DNA of 64,000 nt from Hydractinia symbiolongicarpus (lineage: Eukaryota > Cnidaria > Hydrozoa > Anthoathecata > Hydractiniidae): NCBI RefSeq assembly GCF_029227915.1, contig NC_079883.1, forward strand, positions 19,966,001 to 20,030,000. Direction: 5' to 3'. Each line of letters opens with the position of its first letter. Position 1 is the stretch's first letter. Below the pieces are notes generated by a model, which saw nothing but the letters and a program-made list of their open reading frames with translations, made no database searches and had not been told where the DNA came from. Positions 44,101 through 59,100 of the stretch are shown here, one piece after another. A program made the translations under genes and the position numbers.

Positions 44101-47100
44101 ACAGCATTGAAAAGTTGGTAGCACATTCTCTAGAATGCCTGCACACTGTAATAACCCACGTTAGGGACCACAAAGGCCCCAAAATATTTGAAAAATGGTT
44201 ATGCTGCTGTCAGCAACAATTAGCACATTTTAAAAGTTTGGACGTAACCAATAGCCTAAGAGTCCTAAGTCCACTCTGAACATTGACAAGTGAACTTTGT
44301 CAAGTCCAAAATGTGTGAATCTAATATAGAAATAGCCTACACAATTACTCATTGTGTCATGAAATGTGCCTAGTCAAGCTTAATCAACATTTAGCCTAAA
44401 AAGAAACTCATGTGGTCGAAAAATTTTTTAGCATATGCAGCTCTAAGGGAAAGACGTTGCTAAAAAAATTATGCCTATTTCTTTGTTATTCGGTTAAAAT
44501 CCATTTATATATTCTTTAAAGAATCTTATTGCCCTCGCCTACTAAATGTCTGGTAAAAGGCATTGTGAGAAATTCGTGAAAGTCCTGTATATCAGATTAC
44601 ATTACTGTGAAAACCTTTTCTAGTCATAAAACTATTGGATTGGAGACACAAAAACTGAGTTTACACACACTATGATTTTTTTTAATTTTGGTTTTTTTTA
44701 ACCAAATCTTGGTTTTGAAAAAACAAAAGTCTAATCTAAAAATTAATTCATTCCAAAAATAAATCCAATCTAGCATACACATTTTCTACTTGTTTTACAA
44801 TTACGTCGTCTTAACATCTTTTTAGGACGATTATGAGCGTCTTCTGTCAATTGATGAATCTGAAGAACTGGAAATAACAAATACAGCCCATGACGATTTA
44901 TCGGAGCTAAAAAATGAAGTAAGTACTATTATTATTATTTTGTTATTATCAATAAAAAAAAGCCTTTTTACCAATCAAGTATATGACATAATTTAAGCAA
45001 CCTAAATTTAAAGAAAAAAGGAACAAACAAACAAGAAAAAAATAAATAAGCAAATTAAATAAAATAAAAGAATATAATTTTTTAAATAAAATTGCTTCAT
45101 TAAGTTTCAGATTCAAAAAGCACTGTGTATCGAGTCTATACTGTAAAGTTAAAGTTTTTTCTTTGAGAGGATCAAACTTTTGTTTTTAGCTTCAATCTTA
45201 TATAAATAATCTGGGGCTTGATATTTTGGAAGTAAAACAAGAAGCTCCAACGGCATCACAAGGTGACCTACCCAAGAAAAAAAGTGCAGAGAAAAAGGAG
45301 GATGTAAAGACAGAGAAAATAAAACAGGAGGTTGCAGAAGATATTAATTTTAAAGCATTTTTGTCTTCCTTATCAAACTTTAAGCATGACAAATGCTTAC
45401 TAAAAAATTGTGTCCCATGGTATAATCAGGTATGGAACAGATTTTATATATTCTTTTGATTAGCAATATTTGTAAATAAGCATGTTTACGGCAAACATTA
45501 ATGTTTATATAGGTCGCTCATTTGCAGAAATCTCATTCCTCTTTCAATCCTCAAGAAATAAAAGACGTTCAATCTCTTGCAATGAAGTACTGGCAAAATG
45601 ATGTGGAAATGTATCAAATGGGTAGGTTGATATTGTCAGTTTTGTAATCAAACTGTGTCTCTAGGTTGGCACAATATTTAAAACAACAACATTATCTTTG
45701 CATGCAAATACTATTGATGAATTATGTTGGAACTTTTCTTCCAGCAAAAGAAGCAGATAAATCTTCTGACACTCATTGGTTGCGAACAGTTTTGAAGTCA
45801 GGAACTCAAAGTGACAAAGTGGCTTCTTTGACTATGCTTACACAGGTTGGACTAAATTTAAATTTGATTCATTGTTGTTTTTACTCTCTTCTGATTTGAT
45901 GTAGCATAATTTATTTTACTCACCTTTTGCCTGCTAATCAAATCAATTTTAATCAGGACTTCATTGTCCCTACATTATTTTTGATTTATTAGTGTTAGTA
46001 AGCTTTTAAGGAGGATGACTTGACCTTCTATTTCTTAACAGGAATCTCCAATTCATTGTATGAGAAGTTTGGAAGCTCTAATGAATATGGCAAAGAAAAA
46101 ATCAAGACGAGAAGCTTTAATTGCTGTTGGTAAGATCTGTTTATATAAAGTAAACGTGTTATAACTATGATCATGCTTCTAACCGTGTTCTAACGGATTT
46201 GTATATGCATTACATCTCTACCATGTTCGGTATTGATTCTCCCCATGCATTTTTTTTAGTACAAATGCTACTGTGTAAGAGAGCTACCTCCTCAACACAG
46301 CCAACAGCTAATTTTATAATACAAGATCATTAATTACCTTTATATGATGCCCAAGTTTTTAACACAAATGTATATGTAAAGGCGTTAATACACTATGTTA
46401 TATATTAATTTCCCTGCGTGAGTGAGCAAGTGAGTCCATGGCACAAAAATCACAGGTCACTTTCTTATTTATCAAGGATTGTCTCTCCAAAGCACGCTGT
46501 TACGCTAAATTTCGCTAATTTAAAAAAATAATGCAAAACAGCGGTTTATTTGTTGTTTATTTTTAAAGTCGTACGTGGTTGTTATGAATATAATAATTTA
46601 ATTTTACCATGGGTTTACTATGTGTGCGCCGTTTTTCACGAAAAGAAATTGTTTATCAACTGAAAAAGAAAACCGAAACGAAGAAGGTTGTCTCATTTTC
46701 AAATTAATCCTGAAAAAAGTTATTTCAAACAAGTCATGTCAATGTTTACTCATCATTAGGCTAACCTTATTTGTTCTTCTATGTTTTCCATTTTTGTGTT
46801 CTGGGACCAAGGTTGCTCCCTTTTATAAAAAAAACTTTGTTCAATAAGTTCGTCCCTGTGTATGTTGCAATTTCAAATTTTTCTTTAGGCAGACATGTTT
46901 TTTTTTCCGGTTTACACTCCTGTACTTTCTTTATGATTCGCCAAGTTACACGGGGATTCTTTCCTTGTTCTTTCTTGTTCCAAAACTCTGTAGAAAGAGA
47001 TGTACTATTTTGGTACTTTTAGTGTTAAACGATTGCTTATGGCTGGCGTATCTCTTTTTAAACGTTGTTTCACGAAGTCCTATATATTTTGTTGCCTCGT

Positions 47101-50100
47101 TATTGTCCGTAAATAATATTTTTTGACAAGTTACAAGTTTTTACTAATGGTGTATTATATTAGTACATTATATTTTTGTTGTGGGCAGTGATTAGGTAAC
47201 CTTTAGATGGATTCAATAAGAGATTCAGTGGATTCTTCTACGGAATTCGGCTAGTTTTTACTATCTTACAAACGACTTTTATTATTTGCAGTCCTACTAA
47301 AGTTGAATTTTCAATGTTGATACACACCCATCGTATGGAAATCAGTTAATCTACTTGCTGATTACTTTCATTGACTATATGAGAATAATTTCGATGGTAT
47401 GGTGGAATGGAAATACATTGCATAAGGCATCTAATGAAGCAAGATTTGGACTGTGACTATTATACAGAGATTTTTTATAAGACAACCACTTTTTCTTCTC
47501 CCCTAAGTATAGCTGTGTTAACGTTTTACTGTAGTTTGTCATTATTTTTTGTCTTCACACCCTGAAGTTTTTTTCATCCCATTTATTTTTTACTTCAGAT
47601 GCATTACGTCACCTTTGGATTTCTGACATTTTACCGGAAAGAAAATTAAGAGTATTTGAACAGGTACAGATTTTTACAGATATTTTTTGCAAACCTTAAA
47701 CACATATTTTATCCAATAAGGATTTTATTAGTTTTGCGTAAAAAAGATAAAATTCTGCTTCGATAGCACAGAAGAAAAAAAATTATTTTCAAAAATAGTT
47801 TGCATTAAATGAGGGTCCATTAGTGTTATCTCTATAGACGAATCTTTTACAATTTGTAGTAGCAATTAAGGACACTTTAATTTATGGAGAAAGGGCGAGA
47901 GAACCATAAACAGAAAAGTTTAAAAATAATATTATAATATTATAATTATCAGCCCATTCTACACCTGAAAAAGGATCCTTATCCTCAAGAAGTTCTTTTT
48001 TTTATTATATAAAATATTGTACAATTTATTCTTAAAAAATAAAATTAAATTTTAAAATGAGTAAAACCAGTGTAGAGAAATGATTTATGCGCTTGCTAAA
48101 ATTGTGAAAGTGTTTTTGTTTTTTTATAAGAATCCATTTCAAAGTCTAAAGCAGCTATGCAATGATGGAAGAAAAGACTCACAGATTAAATTACTAATGA
48201 CAATGGCATTCGAGCATCAGTTAAAATCTACATACTTACAGTACATCGAAATAATACAGGTACTCGTGTTATCTATTTTCATTGTATATTTTAAAGAAAA
48301 TTTTTATCAATATTTAACTTTTTGTTTGAGCACATGGCACTGAATGTAAGTGATTATTTCATACCTTGCATGCGATTAAGTTGAAAAACCTAATGTGTTC
48401 ATGTATTATTTGACATGATTTAGCAAATGTATTTTCTAGTATGCTTGAACGTCATCATTGTTTCTTTTAAACTGCATTGTGTCTGTCATTTCAGTAATTT
48501 GCGATATAATCATTTTCACAAAATTATACCTTTCTGCCCTTTAGCATTTTCCTTGTAAATGGAAATGTATCAGTTTGGTATGATACATGACTGATACATT
48601 TTAATACTTTGGTAAAAATATTGTTTTGTATGAACAAGTTCTTTAACATCTTTTTTTTTCATTTAGAATTTATCAAAGGATCCTCTCGTAAACATTAGAA
48701 ATAAAGTTTTAGGTAAGTCAACTTTTACTACTCGATAAGAAGGTTTATTTGAAATTATTGCTACTATGACATGTGATGTTGTGTGTTTAGGCATTATCTA
48801 TGAACTTTTGGTGCTGAAACCTGAACAGGAACAAGTATTAGTTCAAATTATTTATCCACTGTTTTATCTTCTGAAGTTATTAAAACTGAAGAACTTTTTG
48901 GGGTAAAAGGCGAAAGACTCTGTTCTAATCAAAGCAGTGAATGGAAGAAACAGGTATGAAAGCATGAGTTTTTACCTCTCGTATTTTAGAAATTATTGGC
49001 AATGTTGGTAAATAAACTTGGTGATCCAGACAAAAAGGTAGCTTCAAAGTCATCTTACTTGATGTCCCAACTCAGTAAGTTGTTACTGTTTTTTGTACCT
49101 TATGCACACTGCTTTCAGATGCCTTGTTGGGACTATGTGACTACCACATAAGAGAATTAAAAGACATGTTTTAATAGGAACTATACGTTATTCATGTAGA
49201 AATTTTATTTTGTTTCAGTACTAAAACATCCAAACATGAAAAATACTGTCATCCAAGAGGTGGAAAGAATGATGTTTCGACCAAATGTTTCAGAAAAATC
49301 TCAGTAAAAATGTTCCCATTTTTTGCTGGTGTTTTCATTTTATGTTTGCATATTAATTTTCGTTTTTCTATTCAGGTATTATGCTATATGTTTTCTCAAT
49401 CAAATTGCCTTATCCCACCAAGAAAAAAATGTTGCAACAAAATTAATATCGATATATTTTTCATTCTTCAAGGTATTCTTTTTCTCTCTGTTAAAAATAT
49501 ACTTCATTATATAACAATTGTGCACTAACACTGCTCAAATTTTTGTAATCAGGTTACAGCTACACGCTACAAAAATAAAAAATCAGTAGACGCGCAGCAA
49601 ACAAAGTTACTAAGTGGACTATTGACTGGTGTTAACCGTGCTTTTCCTTATGCTCAAGGTTAGTGTTTAGATAACTAGAGGTGACCATTGTGTCTTGAAA
49701 TCTAGAAAGCCCTTAAAATACTTGATATTTTTCCATCTTGTTATTGATTGTTTTCATTCTCAAAGTAGGCAATTGCCTGAAATTTGATAATGAAATTAAA
49801 GTGTGGTCACATAACTACTTACTACTTACTAACAAGTAGGTGAATCTAAATAATGTTTTATGCAGTTAACTGTTCTCCGATAGAGTAATGTTTGTAGGTC
49901 TAGTTGTTTTTCAAGTTTCATGTTGTATTTTTCTACAATACCAGGTCAAACTTGCTAAGTATTGTATAACACGCTTCAATTGTTCATTGCGTCATGGAAT
50001 TCCTCTAGACTGCAGCCTTTAATGAAACCACTAATAAATATCTTTTTGTGTGTATACAAGTTAAAGTAATCTGATGTCAATACTCGATGATATAAAATTT

Positions 50101-53100
50101 TAGGAGAAGACGGGGAATATGACGAGAAGTTGAACACGCTGTTTAGATTGACACATATCGATCATCTTGGGACTAGTATACAAGTATGTTGTTTGTTGTC
50201 ATGACTAAGAAATATATACATTAATTTCTCTGTTCTTACAGTCAAAGACTGGTGCAATTTTATGTCTTTCTATCAGTCTTATGTTGAATTGATTTATTAT
50301 CTGTTATTATCATCATACCGATATTTTTTTTTCTTTGCAGGCTTTCATGTTGATCTACCAAGTAATGGAGTCGAGGTAATAAGGTTCTTGAGACAATCTA
50401 ACGGTGTAACTCACTGGAACATTATTTAATATATTGTCTTTTCTGTTCGCGCAGGCAATCCGTGTCTGATCGATACTATCAGGCATTGTATGAGAAACTG
50501 CTTGATCCAGAGATAAAAAATTCATCAAGACATGTAAGCAAATTTTCATTTTTAAGCTTTAAGATCTACTTTTTTTTCTTATAGCATGTCAATTTTTTCT
50601 TCTTTAGACAATGCTTTTAAATTTACTATTTAAATCAATGAAAAATGACCCCGCTTTGAAGAGAGTAAAGGTTTGTAGTTTAATTTTGTTATGAAGGTTA
50701 ATCATATTATACCCGAGAGGATATACAAAGTGCATAAGGCATCTTCAATTAGGCATAACTTTCTGTTAAAAGTTTGTGACTCCCTGCCTTTTAATAATGA
50801 AAACAATTGGGTGGAATTTTTTTATTTCATGGAATTTCTGCAATTTTTCTTAGTTATTCAGAAATTCTTGAAGGATCATTATCATTTAAATTTTGACAAA
50901 TTAGACATTTTGTCAAGCGCGCACGCTATAACAAAAAAATCTTGTTAACTTTTTGCGATATAGCGAAAAATGCAGTCAAATGGAAACGAGCCTTAATTCA
51001 ACAGTGTTGTTGCGATTTTATATATAATATATATTCACCTTTTGCCTGTCTGTAATCCAAAGATCGTAGCTGCGAGCAGCGACAGGAGAAACCCCTAGCA
51101 TTTTTCCACAGAATAACGATTACACTAAGAGATCAGAGGTAGTAAAATTGAATATCTAAAGGTAGTCTTTCTACAGTGCCTATGATTTTTAATACTATCT
51201 TTAGGAAGTCAGATTTAGCGAGTCAATACTGTACACAAAGGTGAATCAGAAATACGACCTTAGGTAGTCATTTGAAAATGAGGACCTTTCGTGAGTCAGG
51301 TTGACGGCCTTCAGTGGGTCGAATATACGCAAATTAAGCAGTAATTACTGCTACCGTGGCGATGTTTTGCAAATGACTATCGTAATCTCGTTCAAAGGAC
51401 TGCCATTACCTAGCCCTGATGACTATATTTACCTAGTCTAAATGACTATATTTTTTGCAATGCATCACTACCTTGTTGAAAAAGCATACCTTGGTAAAAG
51501 TTCTCTCCGGTATAGCATCACTTTCCAATTAGGTGCTGTATTATCCTTCAATTTTACGACACGTTTCTGTATAAAACTGTAAAAGACTTCTAAGCGTGCA
51601 GGATACGCCAGGTTAAACATATATTGTAATGCAAACCCTGCTTCGAAAGACATAATGAGGCTGTCAGTTGCTTTTGTTTCATTACCATCATTTATAACAC
51701 GATATGTTAAGCCCGTTCTAAATACATCTAATAACTCAGGAACATAACCAGTAGCACACATCTGGACAAAGGTGCCAAGGTTTGTTGCATCTTCTGCAGC
51801 AACTCTAGCATGGGCATTTTATATTTCTCTAAAAGGAAAAGTCAAGCTAATGGTTTGACTCTTAGTAATGTCACCTCACGCCCCAAGAAACAAAAACAAA
51901 CAAAACAAATAAAGTAACATGTAGTCCCTATGCTTTGCAATGTTTAGAAGACACTGCAAATAAATTCTTATCAAAAGGATTTGTCTTTAAACGGGTATGT
52001 TCACACTGTTTTAAAACGTTAAAAGCGAACATTAATTTAATGTTTTTTTTTTAAAAAAATATCTTTCAGAAGAATGTTTATTTATCTTGCCATCACATGT
52101 AGCTTCACAACTAATTTTCTCCATCAAGTTAACATTAATATGCAGCTTAGGAGATTGCAATCTGATGATCTTTGCAGCATTCTTAAATTAATACTGTTGA
52201 AAACAGAGATCAACATCCAACTCTGTTAAACGCTTGAATTCATCAATAATCTAAACAAACAAAAAACAACGTAAAGTAACAAAAAACAACCTATGTATTT
52301 TCTAGTACTTTCCATATGATTTATATCTGGTACACTTAGTAAAACAACCACAAGTTGCTTAGGAATAAATAAATAACGGTATTCCCAGGTCGAGCCAAAA
52401 ATTTTAATAAATTATGTACACGGTTGACGCGATGAAAGTATAATATGCATTGGGGAGATGAATGCTTTTGACCTGTCGAGGTTCTTTCAACAAAGGGAAC
52501 TTATGAATTAATTCAGCTACACTACACTCATCCCCAATAATTCTTTCCTCCACTATGAAAATGTTTTCTCCATAGCAACATTTAAGACCGTCTGCTTTCT
52601 GTTATATTGATGCACATTAAACGCTTGGAAAGGGTTTGTCTATGCATCTCCATGATTGTATCATCTTCTCCCTGAGCGTGATTTTTAATACCCCAGAAAT
52701 TGCTTCTTCTAACCGCTCCTTTGATTTTATTAGTCGCATACCTTTTTGATTGTTTAGAAAACTTGCTTTTCATTAAGATTATTTCAGGAAGCTTTTCGCT
52801 TTCTTTCAGAAGAATTCTCTCACTAAGTTAACTTCTTGCAACCTACTTCTCCCTTATCTGAATGTTATGTTCTTTATACTTTTTACATAAATTTTTTTCA
52901 CTTTTGACATTTATTCTTTTTTGCTTTATTTTTGTTTACATTTAAATTTACCATATTTAATTTTAAGATTCGAACGCTTCCATGGTGTTTCAGCGGGCAT
53001 TTCTGGCAAATAATAACGGGGTTACGCACTAATCGAGTGCCTCCTAACCTATCAGATTGCGTGTTTTAATTATTATCGTGTTTTGCCCGCCTACCCGGGT

Positions 53101-56100
53101 AATAATACGATTGTTATGCATCAAAAGAATGAAGACAATGCATTATTGATATAGCATAGTTACAACTATAGAAAGTGCTGGTTTTCTAACATGTCGCGTA
53201 AAATGTTTTTATAAAACACGACACAACATTTATTTTTATGCCATTTTGTGAAACACAACACCCCCAACTTAGTCACATGACAGGGCGAGATCTGTTAAAA
53301 ACACTTGAAAAATTGTGCCTCTGCTTCACGAGACTTGCCGTAAACAATGACTGTCATTTTTTCTAGTGGCATTTATATTGGTTAAAAATAGGTTATTACA
53401 GTCAGTTTTACGCTAATTTCGGTGTTGCTATGTTAAGGCTCTGTTAATGAGAAAATGTTTAACATCTAAAGAAAATGTATTACAAAAACTTAATTAGCCA
53501 GCTGTAGCTTATGTTTACTTGCATAGTCATTCTACTGCAAGAAGCTCCCTTATTTGTCGTTCATTTCTATGCGAATTGAACGACATGTTTTGATGTCTGC
53601 CTAAACCATAGAGTGAAAAAGCAACAAATAAGAAAATTTTTAAAGGGTAATAATGAAGTCCGTTGTTCCAAGATGTTTTATTTAGCTAGTTAGCTAGCTA
53701 TTATATGTAGTTAGCTAGCTATTATATGTAGTTAGAATTTAAAAATAAAATTCAAACTAATAACTAACTAGCTAGCTACAACTAAATATATTAAAATAAG
53801 TGACAAATGGGAATTAAATTTTCCAATAACTATGGACGCTACTTTATTAAAATTATGTCTGTACAATACAGAAGTTAGAGTAATCCTTATTTAACTAATA
53901 AATAATACTCTAAACAAAAGAATTGAACTTGCAGTCGACAAACAGAGTTTAATAAAAAAAATTCCCCGCGAAATTTGATCATAGTCTCTGTCTTATTTAT
54001 TTCAAGGATCTATTTTGCTAACAATTAAAACTATTTTGGTAAAACGAGTTGTCACATGCTTAATTTCATCCAGTGGATAGTGTTTGCTATTGTTTAACTC
54101 CCCGCGAAACTTGATCCCCGGAGCTTTACTTTTTTCCTGCATCTGCGTACCAGTATCTTGAGTCCAAACGCTTACAAGTTGTTGTCAAACTCAAAGGTAT
54201 ATATAAGATAAATGGTGAAATTTTATACGCCTGATATCAATATATATGTACTGCTGATATATAGTTGTGTAAACTGGGATACACCTCGCGCACACAACGC
54301 GTACCCTTGCTAAGCGCTAAAAAGAAAAATGAGTTAAGCTCTCTAGAACCGATAAATTTTAGTTAGCTAGCAGGATAGCTATTTACTCAGGTAACTAAAA
54401 ACTTATCTGCTCAATGTAGCAGCTAGTGGTGGTAGTATACTATTATATATAACTTATCAATACATAGACCTTCCTAATTATTCATCAAACATAAATCTAG
54501 ATAATCTCGGAGTAAAGAGCAGACTAAGTATTTTTATAACTTTTTTTTGACTATTTAATATGGTCAAAATGACTACCATGAAGCGAGTCTTCTTTTCTCA
54601 ACGTGTAGTTCTTACCTTTGGTAGCCACGATGTCTAGATCTTGACTATCATAGGCTATATATTAGTAATGACTACCTGGACCTACTTGGAATGACTCTAT
54701 AAAATTTCTCAATGTAGTGTTTCTATAGTTGTTTTATATACGCTTATAAATATTTTAGTTTTGGCAAGGGTACATGCCAGTCAGTGTGTATGTATTGTAG
54801 AGATCAGAAACTTTATTTGCAGACCATCTGTATGATGTCTTTCACAAATGTTTTGTTGTTGTACCGTTGTTGCGTTGTTCTATCATAGGGTTGTGAGCAC
54901 GCTTATTCTGGATTTTGTGTTGAGTAAATTTTCTGTACAGACGATATTGTAGTGCTATGTAAAAATAAAATTTTGTTTTTAGTCATTCATAAAACGGTTA
55001 TTGCAACTATGTTCACAAGAACAACCTTCGTTCTCTTGTGGAGTTCTCTTTCTGCTATCCGAGGTAAACAATCCACATTTTTTTGTTTGCTATCTATGAC
55101 TTTCTATCCAGTCTGATTATTTTAGTGCTAAATGTTTCTTCTGTTTATTCTAACATAGTTGTGTTTATACAGTTTCTTTGAAACATAGAAACAAAAGTTA
55201 ATAAAATAATAAAATATAAAAAAACATCTTTAAAAAGATCCTGCTAATTATTTTTGACATTTTCACCCAGATCATCAAGGTTAAACCTGGTATCAAAACT
55301 ATGATGCAACAAATTGAGGTATGTTTTGTTTTAACACTTACCATAAGGATGACATTATGTTACATGGAAGAAGTTGGAAAGAAAAGCCTCGCATTTTTTA
55401 GTTATGAAACGTAACTTCAACATTTGAATTATTTTTCATACTAACTGTGTATATAAATACTTTTTATCTATTTTTGCAGGATGAAGATGGAGAAGAACAT
55501 TTTAAGGACGTTGTTGCCAGTGACTGTGAAGTTGGAATTGAAAACGACAGTCAAGAAAATGATGACGTGATACGTGAAGATACCACAGGTGAAGAAACAA
55601 AACCAACAAGACCTTCTTGGACGTTTATAAATAAAGATACGAAAAATGAAACATATGACATAAATCATAGAAACCCACTCTATGCTGGTGCAGAATTTTC
55701 AAGTGTCTGGGAGGCTATACCATTGTTAAAACATTTCCATCCATCAGTTCAGCATTTCAGCTCCTCGGTATTGCAGGTATCGTATTCTTTAATGTTTTTC
55801 AATCTGCAGCAATTTTTGTCAACACAAACCTGTGATCGAAATTGCTGTTGATATTAGGGAGAAATCATTGAATATAAAGGAGATCCACTGCAAGATTTTA
55901 CAATGATTAGGTAAGCAGAATATAGATTGCGTGAGATTGTCCTGAGTTTGAAAAAATTTGAAATACAGTTAATGTTTGTTTTATGCGTCTGACACGACCA
56001 TAACACTTCCGTTGTAGATTTTTAGACAGATTTATGTATCGAAATCCAAAGAAGAAAGAAGTAGAACATGGAACTTCTCTTATGCAGGTATTTGTTTTTG

Positions 56101-59100
56101 ACGTTGTTTATTGGGTTGTAAAAAGATTTTGTTCACCTATATTTGCTTCTGGATCATTCCCAATTCTTTCTATTTGTACTTGTAACTCTTTATACCCTAA
56201 CTGTTTGTTTCTATACACCTTTCATGTAACTAAAGAAGAAATGAAATCTGAAAATAAAGATGCATAATTTACAAATGCTGCGAAACAAACCAAACTGTTC
56301 TAACGACAAAGATCCATAATTGAGAGTTACTAAATACTTGACCGTTGGCTTGAGTAGGTTTTTGTGAGGGGAATTAATTTTGCAAATCAGTCAAGAAAAA
56401 TTTCACGATAATTTGCTTCGCTAATTCTCCAGAAAACTTTTCGCTAGGCGGAAAAGATGTCAATTTGTGAATATTTCTGACATGAATTAGGGAATCCTTG
56501 AGAATGCTATAAGGTTTTGGACTTCTTCTTTAGCCAAAAGAATTATCCTCGCGATTGAAAGAAGAACCAGTAAATTCAAAAGTATTTCTACAAAAATCTA
56601 AAGATAAAATAAGACAAGACGAGTTGTTTTTCTACCTCTACTTTAAACAAACAGAAAAATCGGATAAAAAATTAAAAACAGAGAAGAGTGATGGGGACGA
56701 AGAAGGTAGATATACAATTTGATTTCTGTACTCTCTGATAAGTGACGTGTTTATGTTTTCTATAGTACTTTTGTCCAGTTATATATTTTTAAGAGACGTG
56801 TCAGAAAGCTTCAAATAATATACACGTCTAGAACTAGTTGAGCTTGTTATCTAGAAGACTTGAATTGCTCTTACTATCCTTGGTTATACACAACTTAATT
56901 TATTTGAATTTTTTAGTATTATCTGAAGAAAATATATTTGATGTTGACTTTGCAAGGTGGGTGATTTTTTTTTATTTTGTATCTTTTTTATTTGTTTTTG
57001 CAACAAATATTTTCTGTAGTGAGATGAAAAAGAACAAGAATAAGACATCGAAGAATGAAGATACTGGAGAAAGTGAAAGTAGTGAAGATGAATTTGGGCG
57101 AGGTAAAAAGAGAATTTTTTGTATGTTCTGATGTTTAAAATATGAAGCTGTTAAAATTGTGAGAATTGATTGTATTTTAGATGAACTTTTCGATTATGAT
57201 AATATGGGAGAAGAGAGTGATGAAGGTTGGTAAACCAAATGAAATTTTAACCGAGTTTTACCTTCACGGATTACCAGTAAACGAATAAGCTTTTTCCTGG
57301 AAATTTTCTTTTTCACATTTTTTCTCTTATTTTGTAATGTTTATGTAGCAGCATTTTGTTTAAATGCCAAAGTAAATCATATTTTTAGACTTCGATGGAA
57401 CGCCAGCTCATAAAGACAAGAAATTTGCAGATAAAGATTATGAAGATGTAAGTAGAAGCAAAATAAAAACATCGCAACGAATAATCGTCGTAAAGTATGA
57501 GATTTGATATTGTTTGTAGGCCTTGTTTGAGAATTTAAACTCAGATGGCGAATCGATCGATGGTGATGATTCTGAAGGAGCTAAGATGTAAGACATTTGT
57601 AACTCAGTGCTAGTTATACGATTGATTGCTGATTTGCTTACCGTAAACACTAATAAACGCCCCAGGTAGAGAATTTTAGGAGGGGGTTTATTGGAGAGAG
57701 ACCAAAAAATAAAAAGTCAAATATTCATTTTTTTAAATACCTATATTTTCAAAAAAAACTCACCGTCTGCGTCACCGTTTCCGTCTTACCAATTGAACTC
57801 AGTCCCTCATTTTTATGATTTTACGTAAAAATCAATGCTTGTCTTTATTTCCCTGTAAATTTCTTGAATGAGAAAAGCTTCCCTTTTTGACTGAAGAAGG
57901 CAGCGTTTACGATACGCCAGGTGGTTTAAAAAGACCTTGCTTCACACTCGTATGCTTACAACTATGGAAATGTGATCCAAACCCCAATCATCTTTAAAGT
58001 TTTCTTGGCTTTTTGATAGAGTCTTGTAGCTTTATATTTACCTGTAGTTAAAAAATTTATTTAGAGAGTGCAATATGGATTCCATGTTTGCTACTGCAGA
58101 TGAGGTACGAGGTTTTTACGTCAAAGGAGTACTAACGATTGACAACAAGTTGTGCTTAAAGTATTTATTATAATATGAATATAAACTGCGAGCTTTGATT
58201 CTTGAGATATTTAACGTCAAGGTAGTCCTACGGTCGCCCATAGGTAGTGTTAAGTAAAAATATTAACTTGTGGGATGTAAACAAACGCATTCTGAATTAA
58301 CGAAGCGAAGGAATGCTGAACTGTGCTTCTTGCGATTGTCTAAGAGTAACTTTATTTATCATGTTTTGAAATACATATCTTTATCAGAATAAAATAATAT
58401 TTCCCTGTTATAAATAAAGTTTTAGAGTTTTGAAATGAGTTATCACTTGGAAAAAATAAAGCACATTCTGTTCGGTAAAATACTAATTTGTGTGACGTAA
58501 GTCCGCGGGAATGAAAACAAACGCATTCTGAATTACGATTTTATCATGTGAAAAGAATATCTAGAATAAAGTGATGTTTTACCGTTATGAATATAGTTTT
58601 AGAGTTTTAGACACTATTGCGTTATTTTTGTATCAAAACATCTTGAAAGACAACAATTTAAAAATTTTTATGAGATGTTGTTTTCGTGATATGTAGTTTT
58701 TTTGCCATATTATTTTTATGAGATGGTGTTTTCGTGAATGTTTTTATTTCATAAAAACATATATGTAGTTTTTTTCGTTAGTTCTCCTTTAATTAATTTT
58801 GTTGAATTTTATACTGGAAGTGCTGTGTTAAGAAGGTTTGGGTGATTTTACGGAATCACTATTATCTAGTCTTGCAAACAAACTTCGTAAGTAACTCCCT
58901 CCTTCGTATTGAAAAAACACCCTGCTTCGTTTTAGTTTGCACACTTACTTGAAGATGACGAAAGAGAGAAAAACAGTTCAGGCGTACATCCGAAACAACA
59001 AGAATGGGAGCAAAGACACGACAAGAAAAATTGGAGACGTGGCAAACGGAAGAAGTTTAGTGGAAAGCTTCAAGTTAAAGGCCAACAATATAACGAGAGA

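Larger units (their letters stand above)
51123..54719. mobile_element. Candidate CACTA-like DNA transposon in CEBPZ intron 18
   Basis: The left border CACTA (51123-51127) is opposed by TAGTG (54715-54719). Both ends carry multiple subterminal copies of AGGTAGTCA-like strings: left at about 51141, 51164 and 51264; right, inverted, at about 54570, 54630 and 54667. Clustered subterminal repeats are typical of CACTA/EnSpm elements. The flanking triplets TTA and TTT are only similar. No transposase was recognised, and the terminal repeats are short and weak. Confidence 0.4.

Noticed and set aside
46620-47022. Open frames in CEBPZ intron 6
   Set aside because: Low-complexity hydrophobic translations with no motif or splice support.
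49310-49528. Two overlapping open frames
   Set aside because: They run over CEBPZ exon 13 and its introns; the exon reading in its proper frame explains the coding signal.
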